Positions 7,911 through 15,494 of a DNA stretch of 63,145 nt are shown here, piece after piece. The notes below the pieces were generated by a model. That model was not told the DNA's origin. It searched no databases and saw only the letters and a program-made list of their open reading frames with translations. The stretch covers positions 1-63,145 of the forward strand of contig CANRNU010000012.1 in NCBI GenBank assembly GCA_947632005.1. The letters are read 5' to 3'. Origin of the DNA: an uncultured Oscillospiraceae bacterium. Lineage in GTDB: Bacteria > Bacillota > Clostridia > Oscillospirales > Oscillospiraceae. The first letter of the stretch is position 1; every line of letters begins with the position of its first letter. A program made the position numbers and the translations under genes.

Positions 7911-8402
7911 ATGGCCGCACGTGCAAGATTCATCACCTATGACGGAGGCATCGCGTTTTCAGAAAACGCCGTAAAGATCCAAAAGCAGGACGGCCTCAGC
8001 AAGGTCATCCCCCTTGACAGCATCGCCTCGCTCAACGTGAGACGGCCTCAGGAGAACTCCGACGGTTTCATCCGCCTGCAGGTGTCGAACGGCCCCCAGT
8101 ACAGGCTCTATTTCGAGCCGGACCAGCTGGAGGAGGCCATTCAGTTCAGGCGGCGGTTCCAGGCGACCCTCGCCGGTGGGGGCGAGTACATCCCGGCGCC
8201 GCCCGCCCGGACCGGCGCAGACCGTCCCGCAAAGCGCGTCCCCCGGGAGACCGTCCGCCCGGAGGAACGGGAGAGAGAATACCCGGAAGAGGACGACGGG
8301 GTCATCCCCCTGTCCAAGCTCTGGTGGCTTTGGGTCCTGGCCGCCGTCGCCATCATCGGCGCCATCGCGCTGGTCTTCATGGCCCGGAATCTGGGCGTCT
8401 GA
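7911..8402 (+). CDS. Small membrane-anchored protein with DUF4429-like N-terminal domain
   Basis: A 163-residue protein. Residues 5-80 begin RFITYDGGIAFSENAVKI and contain a beta-rich pattern (PLDSIASLNVRRP, DGFIRLQV) resembling the bacterial PH-like DUF4429 fold; this match is by eye only. A charged, disordered stretch of Arg, Pro and Glu follows, then one transmembrane helix near the C-terminus (WWLWVLAAVAIIGAIALVFM) and a short tail. The ATG at 7911 has a good GGAGG site. It is divergent from the DUF624 gene and ends before a strong terminator. Function unknown. Confidence 0.7.
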   Translation: MAARARFITYDGGIAFSENAVKIQKQDGLSKVIPLDSIASLNVRRPQENSDGFIRLQVSNGPQYRLYFEPDQLEEAIQFRRRFQATLAGGGEYIPAPPARTGADRPAKRVPRETVRPEEREREYPEEDDGVIPLSKLWWLWVLAAVAIIGAIALVFMARNLGV

Positions 8403-8448
8403 AGGAAAAGCGGGCGCCCGCCCCCGGCAGCGCAGGAACAAAAGAAGA

Positions 8449-8483
8449 AAATGCCCGGAAACCTGAGGTTTCCGGGCATTTTT
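8449..8483. terminator. Bidirectional intrinsic terminator
   Basis: AAATGCCCGGAAACC, a TGA loop and GGTTTCCGGGCATTT form a 15-bp perfect stem with A- and T-runs on the two sides. It ends the 7911 gene on the plus strand and the tRNA transcript on the minus strand. Confidence 0.9.
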
Positions 8484-8484
8484 C

Positions 8485-8560
8485 TGGAGCTAGTGGCCAG
8501 ACTCGAACTGGCGACCTGCTGATTACGAATCAGCTGCTCTACCGACTGAGCTACACTAGC
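8485..8560 (-). tRNA. tRNA-Thr, anticodon CGT
   Basis: Read on the minus strand, the cloverleaf begins GCTAGTG and pairs with CACTAGC, followed by discriminator T and an encoded CCA. The D-loop (AGCTCAGTCGGTAGAGC), anticodon arm GCTGA-TTCGTAA-TCAGC and T-arm (GCCAGTTCGAGTCTGGC) are all intact. The anticodon CGT reads ACG threonine codons. Confidence 0.96.
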
Positions 8561-8586
8561 GCGATCTGCCTGTATCGCACCCAGAT

Positions 8587-8616
8587 ATTGTAGCATAGCC
8601 CCGCCTATGAAGTCAA
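8587..8616 (-). promoter_or_regulatory. Promoter of tRNA-Thr
   Basis: On the minus strand TTGACT and TACAAT are 18 bases apart, and the -10 lies 27 bases from the mature tRNA 5' end. This is a typical strong housekeeping promoter. Confidence 0.85.
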
Positions 8617-9031
8617 CAGAAAAAATCTTTCATTCTCCGCGATTACAAATCGTATTATGCCCGTCACTTTGAACAGCTTTTCTCATTCTTTCACGCAATT
8701 ATTCTCATTCCTGTCCTTTCGGGACCCGTTCCCCGTCCCCGGAAACCCGCCTGTTTTCGGCATTTTCCAGATTTCACCGGTCCGGGTCTTAAGTCGACAT
8801 AAATCCGTACTCATTTTTAATGCGGAAAGTTATCGACATTTTCAACAGGGATTTCAACAGCCTTATATTCCCCAAATCCTCCGGTTTTTCCTAATAATTG
8901 GAAAATATTTCAAATTCTGCAATCGTGTCCAGAAACAAATAGTTTCAATTTTTGATTTAACATAATTCCCTGATTTTCATGTCATTATGTCTCCTGACCG
9001 GGCTCTGCCGCCGAAAAATGAAAGGTAACCG
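8617..9031. other. AT-rich non-coding stretch
   Basis: About 415 bases without a convincing gene. An open frame at 8657-8965 has no ribosome site and an unlikely composition. The stretch contains an inverted repeat TTTTCC/GGAAAA (8886-8905) and a single near-DnaA box TTATCGACA with a TTTTCAACAGG neighbour. Base composition is much lower in GC than either side. No function is assigned. Confidence 0.5.
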
Positions 9032-9730
9032 TCACAAGGGCGGCAGATAACCGCTGTCAGCCATGGAGACGAAGTCGTCCCCCGCCACCACGATGTGGTC
9101 GGTCAGGGTCACGCCCACCTCGGCCAGGACCTGCCGGACATGGAGGGTTACGGCCACGTCCTCGTTGGAGGGCAGCGCGATGCCGCTGGTATGGTTGTGG
9201 GCCAGCATGGCATAGGTGGCGTTCTGTCCCAGGGCCGTCTGCACGATGTTCCGGATGTTCACGTTCACGGACACGGTCCCGCCCCGGCTCATCTCCCGGC
9301 AGTCCAGCACTTTCAGCTTCGCGTCCATGCACACCAGGTACAGCCGCTCCTCCCGGCAGGTCAGAAACCGGGGCAGCAGATACCGACCGGCGGCCTCGCT
9401 GTCGTTCAGGACCCGGCCAGGGCCGGCCTTGGCCATGAGGTACCGGCGGGCGGTCTCCGGGATCAAGTGTATCAGCACCGCCGCGCTGTCCCCCACGCCC
9501 TCCACGGTCTTCAGGGCCTCCGGCGCCGCGTCGAACACGCCCTCCAGTCCCCCGAACACGTCCAGCAGCCGGTGGGCGGTCAGGTTGGTGTCCTTGCGCG
9601 GCTGGGCATAGAACAGCAGCAGCTCCAGGATGTTGTGGTCGCTGAAATTGTCCAGCCCATGCTCCATGAACCGCTGCCGCATCCGCTCCCGGTGGTTGGC
9701 ATGTACATTGCTCTTGTTTTCCATCGTCAC
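9032..9730 (-). CDS. radC: RadC family protein (JAB/MPN domain)
   Basis: A 232-residue RadC-type protein. An N-terminal helix-hairpin-helix part (VEGVGDSAAVLI) is followed by the C-terminal metallopeptidase-like JAB1/MPN domain with AHNHTSGIALPSNEDV, matching the HxHx(n)SxxD zinc motif; the usual Pro after HNH is Thr here. RadC was linked to DNA repair, but the biochemical role of the family is unsettled. A GTG start at 9730 follows GAGGG at good spacing; the ATG at 9724 is the alternative. It is divergent from rodA. Confidence 0.9.
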   Translation of the reverse strand: MTMENKSNVHANHRERMRQRFMEHGLDNFSDHNILELLLFYAQPRKDTNLTAHRLLDVFGGLEGVFDAAPEALKTVEGVGDSAAVLIHLIPETARRYLMAKAGPGRVLNDSEAAGRYLLPRFLTCREERLYLVCMDAKLKVLDCREMSRGGTVSVNVNIRNIVQTALGQNATYAMLAHNHTSGIALPSNEDVAVTLHVRQVLAEVGVTLTDHIVVAGDDFVSMADSGYLPPL

Positions 9731-9753
9731 ACCCGATCCCTCACAGATTCTTG

Positions 9754-9793
9754 CGGAGTGGTCATTGCCACTCCGGTTTTTTTGTGTTATACT
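9754..9793 (+). promoter_or_regulatory. rodA promoter with overlapping hairpin
   Basis: TTGCCA (9765-9770) and TATACT (9788-9793) are 17 bases apart. The -35 lies inside a CGGAGTGG/CCACTCCG hairpin followed by eight Ts (9754-9783), which by itself looks like an intrinsic terminator. It may insulate rodA from any transcript coming from upstream, or be coincidental. Confidence 0.65.
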
Positions 9794-9841
9794 CCTATCC
9801 GTGCATCGACCACATCCGACCGCTCGAAAGGAGGACGGCCT

Positions 9842-10999
9842 ATGAAGCTGAAGTTATCCGACATCCGCAGTTTTCTCAAGCGGGCGGACCTGCTGTTGTT
9901 TTTCCTGTGCCTGGCGGCAGCCATCATGGGCCTGGTGGAGATCTCCAGCGCCACCGCTACCATGGGCCGGTCCTATATCTATGTGCAGTCCTTCGCGCTG
10001 CTGATCGGCATCGTGCTGTACTTCCTGTTCACCCTCATCGACGCGGACATCTTCGCGGACCAGTGGCCGCTGCTGCTGGTGGTGGAATTCGGCCTGATCC
10101 TGCTGCTGGCCCTGGTGGGCTCCGAGGACGACACCGGCAACCGGGCCTGGATCCGCTTTTTCGGCATCGGCATCCAGCCCGCCGAGGTGGTAAAGGTCAT
10201 CTACATCGTGCTCACGGCCAAGCACCTGACCTACCTGAAGGAATACCGCAACCTGAGCTCGCCTCTGTCCGTGTTCCAGCTGGTGGGGCACCTGGGCCTT
10301 CTGTTCGCCATGTACATGGTCATCTCCGGCGACCTGGGAAACGCCCTGGTGTTCATCTTTGTGTTCGCCGTGCTGATATTTGCCGCGGGGGTAAAGATGT
10401 ACTGGTTCCTGTTCGGCGCGGCGGCCATGGCCCTGGCCGTGCCGCTGGCCTGGAACTATGTGTTCAGCGACAACCAGAAAAACCGCATCCTCCTGCCCTA
10501 CATCCAGGACCAGATCGACCCCTCCGGCTATGGCATCAGCTGGGAGCCCACCCGGGCCAAGCTGGCGCTGTCCTCCGGGCGGCTGTGGGGGACGGGGCTG
10601 TACCAGGGCACCCAGACCCAGACCGCCGAGGGCGGCCTGCGAAGCAAGCACGCCGACTACATCTTCGCCTGCATCGGCGAGGAGATGGGCATGATCGGCT
10701 GCATCGTCGTCATCCTGCTGCTGGTGGCCATCATCATCCGGTGCGTGTATGTGGGGCTCCACTGCCACAGCACCTTCGGCATGCTGGTATGTCTGGGCGT
10801 GGCGTCCATGATCTGCTTCCAGATGTTCAACTCCGTGGGCATGTGCACGGGCCTGACCCCGGTCATCGGCCTGACGCTGCCGTTTTTCAGCTACGGAGGC
10901 TCATCCCTGTTCACCATGTTCGCGGCCATGGGCATCGTATCGGGCATCCGATACCGACCAAAACCCGCGCAGTTCCGCTCGTACTCTCTGGAATACTAA
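9842..10999 (+). CDS. rodA: FtsW/RodA/SpoVE family peptidoglycan glycosyltransferase
   Basis: A 385-residue polytopic SEDS protein with about ten membrane helices. SEDS enzymes polymerise lipid II into glycan strands and work with a class B penicillin-binding protein. Family motifs seen: NRAWIRFFGIGIQPAE after the fourth helix, SGDLGNAL, GIGEEMG-like ACIGEEMGMIGC and the C-terminal LPFFSYGGSS. The start ATG follows AAAGGAGGACGGCCT. It stands alone between its promoter and a terminator, and no partner PBP is adjacent. RodA versus FtsW/SpoVE cannot be settled by eye; a second SEDS gene at 13.6 kb is fused to FHA. Confidence 0.9.
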   Translation: MKLKLSDIRSFLKRADLLLFFLCLAAAIMGLVEISSATATMGRSYIYVQSFALLIGIVLYFLFTLIDADIFADQWPLLLVVEFGLILLLALVGSEDDTGNRAWIRFFGIGIQPAEVVKVIYIVLTAKHLTYLKEYRNLSSPLSVFQLVGHLGLLFAMYMVISGDLGNALVFIFVFAVLIFAAGVKMYWFLFGAAAMALAVPLAWNYVFSDNQKNRILLPYIQDQIDPSGYGISWEPTRAKLALSSGRLWGTGLYQGTQTQTAEGGLRSKHADYIFACIGEEMGMIGCIVVILLLVAIIIRCVYVGLHCHSTFGMLVCLGVASMICFQMFNSVGMCTGLTPVIGLTLPFFSYGGSSLFTMFAAMGIVSGIRYRPKPAQFRSYSLEY

Positions 11000-11003
11000 C
11001 GGC

Positions 11004-11033
11004 AAAAAGCAGCAGAACGTTCTGCTGCTTTTT
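11004..11033. terminator. Bidirectional terminator after rodA
   Basis: AAAAAGCAGCAGAACGTTCTGCTGCTTTTT is palindromic, with A and T runs at the two ends. It can stop both rodA and the convergent DUF975 gene. Confidence 0.9.
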
Positions 11034-11047
11034 GATTTGTGCCGGGC

Positions 11048-11851
11048 TTACGCCGCCGGGGGCTCCATCGGCGGGGCATGGAGGGCCATGAATTCTCCCA
11101 TGACCTTCTCATAGTATCCCGCCATGGAGATATGCATATAGGCCGAGACCCACACCGCCAGCAGCAGTCCCACCAGCGGCAGCACCACGCTCAGGAACAC
11201 CCAACCCAGAAAGCTCAAGTCCAGCACGAACAGTTCCCACCTGCGCCCCTGCATGACCGCCCTGCTCAGGGCCACGCACTGGAAGCAGTTCATCCCGGGA
11301 TTGTCCAGCATGATATAGACGGCCTGCCGGTAGGAGTAGGACGCCGCCACGGCGGGGATGAGCAGCGGCAGGCCCGCTACCATCCACCACGACTGGCCCG
11401 TCATCACGATGAGCGCCGTCACCGGCATCACATACAAAAGGCTCCACAAAGTCACGAACAGAGAGGGCAGGAGCTGGATCCAGATGGAGCGGAAAAACAC
11501 GCCGAACCCGTCGAACAGGTCGCCGCAGCCGGCCTTTTCCCGCCGCCAGACCCGCAGCGTGTACACCGCCAGGCCCACCGTCAGCTCGGCGCTCATGACC
11601 TCCAGGGCCAGCTGCAATATCCAGCCCAGGACGCCGCCGGCGGCCCTCGGCTCCACGACGACCGCCTGCCCCTCCAGCGCGGCGGCGTACATGGCCCGGT
11701 ACGCCTCCAGCGTCCCGTTCAGGCTCATGCCCAGCACAGTCAGCACGGCCGTGATGACCGTCAGAAGGAGCACCACCCAATAGGGAGAGGGCTTGGCCTG
11801 GCGCATGGCGGCCTTTGCCTGTGCCTTCAACTCTTTTCGATCCACTTTCAC
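11048..11851 (-). CDS. DUF975 family membrane protein
   Basis: A 267-residue integral membrane protein with about six hydrophobic segments. The start (RKELKAQAKAAM) and the late signature WELFVLDLSFLGW, followed by a helix and the YMHISMAGYYEK segment, are characteristic of DUF975. Members are widespread in Firmicutes and their function is unknown. It follows the Gx-transporter gene by 16 bases in the same direction and is probably cotranscribed with it. Confidence 0.8.
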   Translation of the reverse strand: MKVDRKELKAQAKAAMRQAKPSPYWVVLLLTVITAVLTVLGMSLNGTLEAYRAMYAAALEGQAVVVEPRAAGGVLGWILQLALEVMSAELTVGLAVYTLRVWRREKAGCGDLFDGFGVFFRSIWIQLLPSLFVTLWSLLYVMPVTALIVMTGQSWWMVAGLPLLIPAVAASYSYRQAVYIMLDNPGMNCFQCVALSRAVMQGRRWELFVLDLSFLGWVFLSVVLPLVGLLLAVWVSAYMHISMAGYYEKVMGEFMALHAPPMEPPAA

Positions 11852-11867
11852 GTTACTGCTCCTTTCG

Positions 11868-12380
11868 CTATGGCCTCCGCCCGGCCTGATACTTCCTCAG
11901 CGCCCGCACCAGATACATGGCGCCCAATCCGGTGAACGCCCCCGTCACGATGGCCGAGGCCAGCAGCGCCGGCCCATACCAGAACAGGGACGCCGTCTTC
12001 GTCACCGCAGCCGCCGCCAGCAGCTGCCCCGCGTTGTGGCCTATGGCCCCGAACACGCTCACCACCCACAGGAGCTTTTCCGGGAACAGGCCCAATATAC
12101 ACGCCATCACCGCCCAGGACAGGACCCCGCCCGTCAGGGAGAACAGGATGGCGGAAAAGCTCCCGGCAAACAGCGCTCCCAGGAGGATGCGGGCCAGCAG
12201 GATGCACCCGGCCTCCCGGCGGCCCAGCAATACCATGGCCGTGAGCGTCACCACACTGGCCAGGCCCAGCTTCACCCCCGGCACAGGGATGGGGGCGGGG
12301 ATCTGGCCCTCGATGACCCAGATGGTCAGCTCCAGCGCCGTCAGCAGCGCCATGAACACCAGTTTTCGCGTCTTGCTCAT
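11868..12380 (-). CDS. Gx transporter family protein
   Basis: A 170-residue hydrophobic protein with about five membrane helices and glycine-rich segments (VPGVKLGLASVVTL, GALFAGSFSAILFSLTGG). It fits the Gx-transporter/heptaprenyl-diphosphate-synthase component I family (COG4769), predicted S-component-like importers of unknown substrate. The stop of the upstream NusG-II gene is one base before its start, a pairing seen in many Firmicutes. Substrate cannot be read from the sequence. Confidence 0.82.
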   Translation of the reverse strand: MSKTRKLVFMALLTALELTIWVIEGQIPAPIPVPGVKLGLASVVTLTAMVLLGRREAGCILLARILLGALFAGSFSAILFSLTGGVLSWAVMACILGLFPEKLLWVVSVFGAIGHNAGQLLAAAAVTKTASLFWYGPALLASAIVTGAFTGLGAMYLVRALRKYQAGRRP

Positions 12381-12381
12381 A

Positions 12382-12720
12382 TCAGTCTTCGATCTCTATG
12401 ACCAGCTTATGGGGCAGACACACGATGGGGATGACCCCCTCGGAGATGGCCCCCTGCTTCACGCAGTCCTGGTTGGGGCAGTCCGCGTCGACGACCTGGA
12501 TGCTTCCCGGACACACCAGGATGGTGTTCCAGCCATATTCCGTCTCCACCGTGAACTCATAGGACGCCGCCACGGCGCCCAGGTCCACCGTCCGGTATTC
12601 CTGCCCGTCCACCGACACCACCGCCTGCTGTCCCGGCCTCCCGTGGAGCAGGTATATCCCCGCGCTCACCGCGGCCAGCGCCGCCAGCAGCACGGCCCAA
12701 AAAACTGTTTTGCGCTTCAT
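12382..12720 (-). CDS. NusG domain II-containing exported protein
   Basis: A 112-residue protein with an N-terminal membrane anchor (VFWAVLLAALAAVSAGIYLL) and an extracytoplasmic beta domain. The segment VDADCPNQDCVKQG followed by IPIVCLPHKLVIEI is the signature of the NusG_II (DUF1312) family. The family is typically found next to Gx-transporters and redox-related genes; its cysteines suggest a redox or metal role, but this is not established. It heads the three-gene minus-strand unit ending with DUF975. Confidence 0.85.
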   Translation of the reverse strand: MKRKTVFWAVLLAALAAVSAGIYLLHGRPGQQAVVSVDGQEYRTVDLGAVAASYEFTVETEYGWNTILVCPGSIQVVDADCPNQDCVKQGAISEGVIPIVCLPHKLVIEIED

Positions 12721-12925
12721 AGCTCACAAAAATACTTCAACACATTTCCAAAATGCGGGAACACCGCACGTTCCCGGGCCATATCCCGTGCTCCGGACCC
12801 GGCATCCCCGTACGATCGTATTATACTCTTTTGCGGTCTTTCCGTCAATCGCGTCCTCATGTCCGCAGTTTCCCCGCCTCCCGCCTGTCGCGGTGTGCAC
12901 ACACCGGGCGCCCGGACAAAGCAAC

Positions 12926-12947
12926 GCGGCGGGGCATCCCCCGCCGC
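12926..12947 (-). terminator. Probable terminator of the zinc-ribbon lipoprotein gene
   Basis: GCGGCGGGG and CCCCGCCGC form a nine-base stem with a short loop, 48 bases downstream of the lipoprotein stop on the minus strand. The following GTTGCTTTG is only a weak T-tract. Confidence 0.5.
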
Positions 12948-12995
12948 TTGTGTTTGATTGTACTTCAATACCATATAGCAAAGACTGCTGCTTGT

Positions 12996-13214
12996 CTAGT
13001 TTATACTTGTTTTAGCGCCGCAATAATCGCATACGACAACGCCACCATTCCAAATCGACTTACAGCGAATTCTAACGCCACCCAAAATGATCGTCTTGCC
13101 GCAAGAATTGCAACGAACCGTTCCGGCTGTGGAGTCGTCTGTTCTTCCGCCACATGATGTTACACAAGTGAGCAGCGATAACATTATTAGGATCGCAAGG
13201 ATCACTTTCTTCAT
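12996..13214 (-). CDS. Small zinc-ribbon lipoprotein
   Basis: A 72-residue protein starting at the ATG at 13214, 6 bases after a perfect GGAGG(T). Residues 1-21 form a lipoprotein signal with lipobox VTSC. The mature part carries two Cys pairs, CNSC and CDYC, separated by 20 residues, a zinc-ribbon arrangement like those in small metal-binding domains. The open frame continues upstream into the leader RNA, but the ribosome site, lipobox and composition favour the 13214 start. No family is recognised. Its expression should be controlled by the terminator directly upstream. Confidence 0.75.
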   Translation of the reverse strand: MKKVILAILIMLSLLTCVTSCGGRTDDSTAGTVRCNSCGKTIILGGVRIRCKSIWNGGVVVCDYCGAKTSIN

Positions 13215-13226
13215 AGACTTACCTCC

Positions 13227-13389
13227 AAAAAAAGGGCGTGCGGCAAGAAACCACACGCCCTGGAAAAACGCATAGCTCCCTGCCGCCAAGCCAAACTTTG
13301 CAATCCCATACGGGTACACAAAGGGGAGATACGTCTTCCCCGAGGGGAAACGTACCCATACTGAGACTGCAATATTCGTTTGACTTGGC
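13227..13389 (-). ncRNA. Structured leader RNA or free small RNA ending in a terminator (candidate riboswitch or 6S-like RNA)
   Basis: Transcription from the promoter at 13396-13424 should start near 13389, exactly at a long helix. GCCAAGTCAAAC (13378-13389) pairs with GTTTGGCTTGGC (13285-13296). Inside it are TTGCA/TGCAA, a nine-base TATGGGTAC/GTACCCGTA helix and a tip hairpin TTCCC/GGGAA. A strong terminator follows (GGGCGTGTGG, loop TTTCTTG, CCGCACGCCC, seven Ts, 13227-13260), ending right at the ribosome site of the zinc-ribbon lipoprotein gene. GCGGCA downstream of the closing helix can pair with TGCCGC of the terminator as an antiterminator. I match it to no known riboswitch class; 6S RNA is an alternative. 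Confidence 0.6.
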
Positions 13390-13395
13390 ATTGTC

Positions 13396-13424
13396 ATTAT
13401 ATCATGCTCTTTTGTCTGCGGCAA
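13396..13424 (-). promoter_or_regulatory. Promoter of the structured RNA
   Basis: On the minus strand TTGCCG and TATAAT are separated by 17 bases. The predicted start lies seven bases after the -10, at the first base of the closing helix of the RNA. Confidence 0.8.
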
Positions 13425-13525
13425 GAGGAGAAAGATGCGGCCCTCCGCCCCTCTCCGGCAAACACCCCTGCGGCTTCGCCGCACTCCATTGAAAATGATG
13501 AAAAATTAAAAACCGCCACTGACAG

Positions 13526-13554
13526 TTTACATTTTAGTTACAAGAATGTATAAT
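13526..13554 (+). promoter_or_regulatory. Promoter of the FHA-FtsW/PBP operon
   Basis: TTTACA and TATAAT are separated by 17 bases and lie 78 bases before the start of the FHA-FtsW gene. Confidence 0.8.
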
Positions 13555-13631
13555 GTAAGTAAGATTCTGAAGGGGACCGGCCACATTCTTTCCCCGGTCG
13601 GTCCGTATCCCTTGGAGAGGAGGAACAGAAT

Positions 13632-15494
13632 TTGGATATCGTGACATTGATCTTCGGGAAGACCGGGCCCATGCTGGCCGGCGTCTCCCGCTATATCCTG
13701 CCCCTGGTGGCGCTGGTCATCGTGCTCCGGTGCGTGCGCAGCATGCTCCGGGAGCGGTACGAGCCGGAGACCTGGGCATATCTCTATCTGACCGGGAATG
13801 TGATGATACCCCTGCGGCACTGGGAGTGTATCCTGGGCCGGGCCAAGAGTGTGGACGCCCAGATAGAGGACCCCTCTGTGGAGAAAATGCACGCCTGCCT
13901 CATCCGCAGCGCCAGCGGTGAGTGGACGGTGTACAACCTGGGCAAGGGAGAGACATACGTCAACGGCGAGCTGGTCGAGACCGGCGGCGCGCCCATCCAG
14001 GACGCGGATGTGCTGACCCTGGGCCAGGTCTCCTCCCGGTTCGTGGACCTGACGGAGGAGGAGCGGTCCAGTCTGCTGAAATACCGCCACGCCCCCGGCC
14101 GGCGGGTCCGGCCCGGCGTGACCATGCTGCTGCTGACTTTCTTCCAGCTGCTGCTCCTGCTGCAGCAGCTCGTATACAATCCGGAGGCGGGCATGGGCGT
14201 GGCCATTGGCTTCGGCATCCTGGCGGCGGTCCAATGGGCCTACTTCATCGTGCTGCGGGCCTCGGGCCAGACGGGCTTCGAGCCGGAGATCCTGGCGCTG
14301 TTTCTGTCCACGGTGGGCATGAGCATCGCCGCCTCCAAGACCCCGGACGAGATGTTCAAACAGATCATCCTCTTTGTGATCTCGGTGGGGCTGTTCATCT
14401 TCATGTGCCTGTGGGTGCGGGACCTGCGCCGGGTAAAGAAGGTGCGGCTGTACGCCTTCATCGCCGCGGTGGGGCTGCTGGCCGTGACGCTGCTGCTGGC
14501 CCGGGAGCGGTACGGCGCCAAGAGCTGGATCGAGTTCGGCTCCTTCACCATCCAGCCCTCCGAGTTCGTGAAGGTGCTGTACATCTACGCCGGAGCGGCG
14601 ACCCTGGACCGGCTGTTCGTGAACCGAAACCTGATCTTCTACATCGGCTTTTCCGCCTCCTGTGTGGGGCTGCTGGCCCTGATGGGCGACTTTGGCACGG
14701 CGCTGGTGTTTTTCGTGACGTTCCTGGTCATCTCCTTCATGCGCTCGGGCAGCTTCGCCACGGTGTTCCTGGCGGTGGCCGGGGCGGTGCTGGGCGTGAT
14801 GCTGGTACTGTCCGTGAAGCCCTACATCATGGACCGGTTCGCCACCTGGGGCCATGTGTGGGAGGACGTGTACGACTCCGGCTACCAGCAGGTGCGCTCC
14901 ATGAGCGCCGCCGCCAGCGGCGGTCTGTTCGGCCAGGGGGCCGGCAACGGCTGGCTCATCGACGTGGTGGCCGCTGAGACGGATATGGTCTTCGGGGTCA
15001 TCTGCGAGGAGATGGGCCTCATCACCGGACTGTGCTGCGTGGGCTCCCTGCTGGCCCTGGCGGGCTTCGTGGTGAAGAACGCCTCCTCCGGCCGGTCCAG
15101 CTACTTTGTCATCGCGGCCTCCGCCACGGTGAGCATGATGATGGTCCAGGTGATGCTGAACGTGTTCGGCGCCATGGACATCCTGCCCTTCACCGGCGTC
15201 ACGTTCCCCTTCTCCTCCGTAGGCGGCAGCAGCCTGCTGGCCTGCTGGATGATGCTGGCCTTCATCAAGGCGTGCGACATGCGTGCCAACGCCAGCTTTG
15301 CTGTAAAGCGGCCGGAGAAGTTCTCCGGCGGCGCGGGCGTGGACGACGCCCTCGTCAGCGACGACGCCCCGGAGGGCTATTACGACGGCGACGGCCAGTA
15401 TTATGACGGCGACGGCGAGCCGTACTACGGCGATGACGACGGCGGCGACGGGTACTACGACGACGGGTATTATCCCCGGGGAGGGCGCGCATGA
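13632..15494 (+). CDS. FHA domain-FtsW/RodA fusion protein
   Basis: A 620-residue SEDS-type protein with an added N-terminal module. Residues 1-30 hold one membrane helix, 55-135 an FHA domain (a phosphothreonine-binding fold: IPLRHWECILGRAKSVD, VEKMHACLI, YVNGELV), and about 155-560 the polytopic FtsW/RodA core with SWIEFGSFTIQPSEF, GDFGTALVFF and FPFSSVGGSS. The C-terminal tail is rich in Asp, Gly and Tyr. The FHA part suggests control by Ser/Thr kinases of the PASTA type. A TTG start follows GGAGAGGAGG. It overlaps the downstream penicillin-binding protein by four bases, forming a glycosyltransferase/transpeptidase pair. Confidence 0.9.
   Translation: MDIVTLIFGKTGPMLAGVSRYILPLVALVIVLRCVRSMLRERYEPETWAYLYLTGNVMIPLRHWECILGRAKSVDAQIEDPSVEKMHACLIRSASGEWTVYNLGKGETYVNGELVETGGAPIQDADVLTLGQVSSRFVDLTEEERSSLLKYRHAPGRRVRPGVTMLLLTFFQLLLLLQQLVYNPEAGMGVAIGFGILAAVQWAYFIVLRASGQTGFEPEILALFLSTVGMSIAASKTPDEMFKQIILFVISVGLFIFMCLWVRDLRRVKKVRLYAFIAAVGLLAVTLLLARERYGAKSWIEFGSFTIQPSEFVKVLYIYAGAATLDRLFVNRNLIFYIGFSASCVGLLALMGDFGTALVFFVTFLVISFMRSGSFATVFLAVAGAVLGVMLVLSVKPYIMDRFATWGHVWEDVYDSGYQQVRSMSAAASGGLFGQGAGNGWLIDVVAAETDMVFGVICEEMGLITGLCCVGSLLALAGFVVKNASSGRSSYFVIAASATVSMMMVQVMLNVFGAMDILPFTGVTFPFSSVGGSSLLACWMMLAFIKACDMRANASFAVKRPEKFSGGAGVDDALVSDDAPEGYYDGDGQYYDGDGEPYYGDDDGGDGYYDDGYYPRGGRA

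Noticed and set aside
8836-8860. Replication origin from a near-DnaA box and TTTTCAACAGG
   Set aside because: Only one degenerate box, no dnaA/dnaN/gyrB nearby and no cluster of boxes.
8657-8965. 102-codon open frame after tRNA-Thr
   Set aside because: No ribosome site, phenylalanine-rich composition from AT-rich DNA and no recognisable domain.
13215-13484. Upstream in-frame extension of the zinc-ribbon lipoprotein
   Set aside because: The frame stays open through the leader by chance. The extension would destroy the signal peptide position and runs through a terminator hairpin, while a perfect ribosome site precedes the 13214 ATG.
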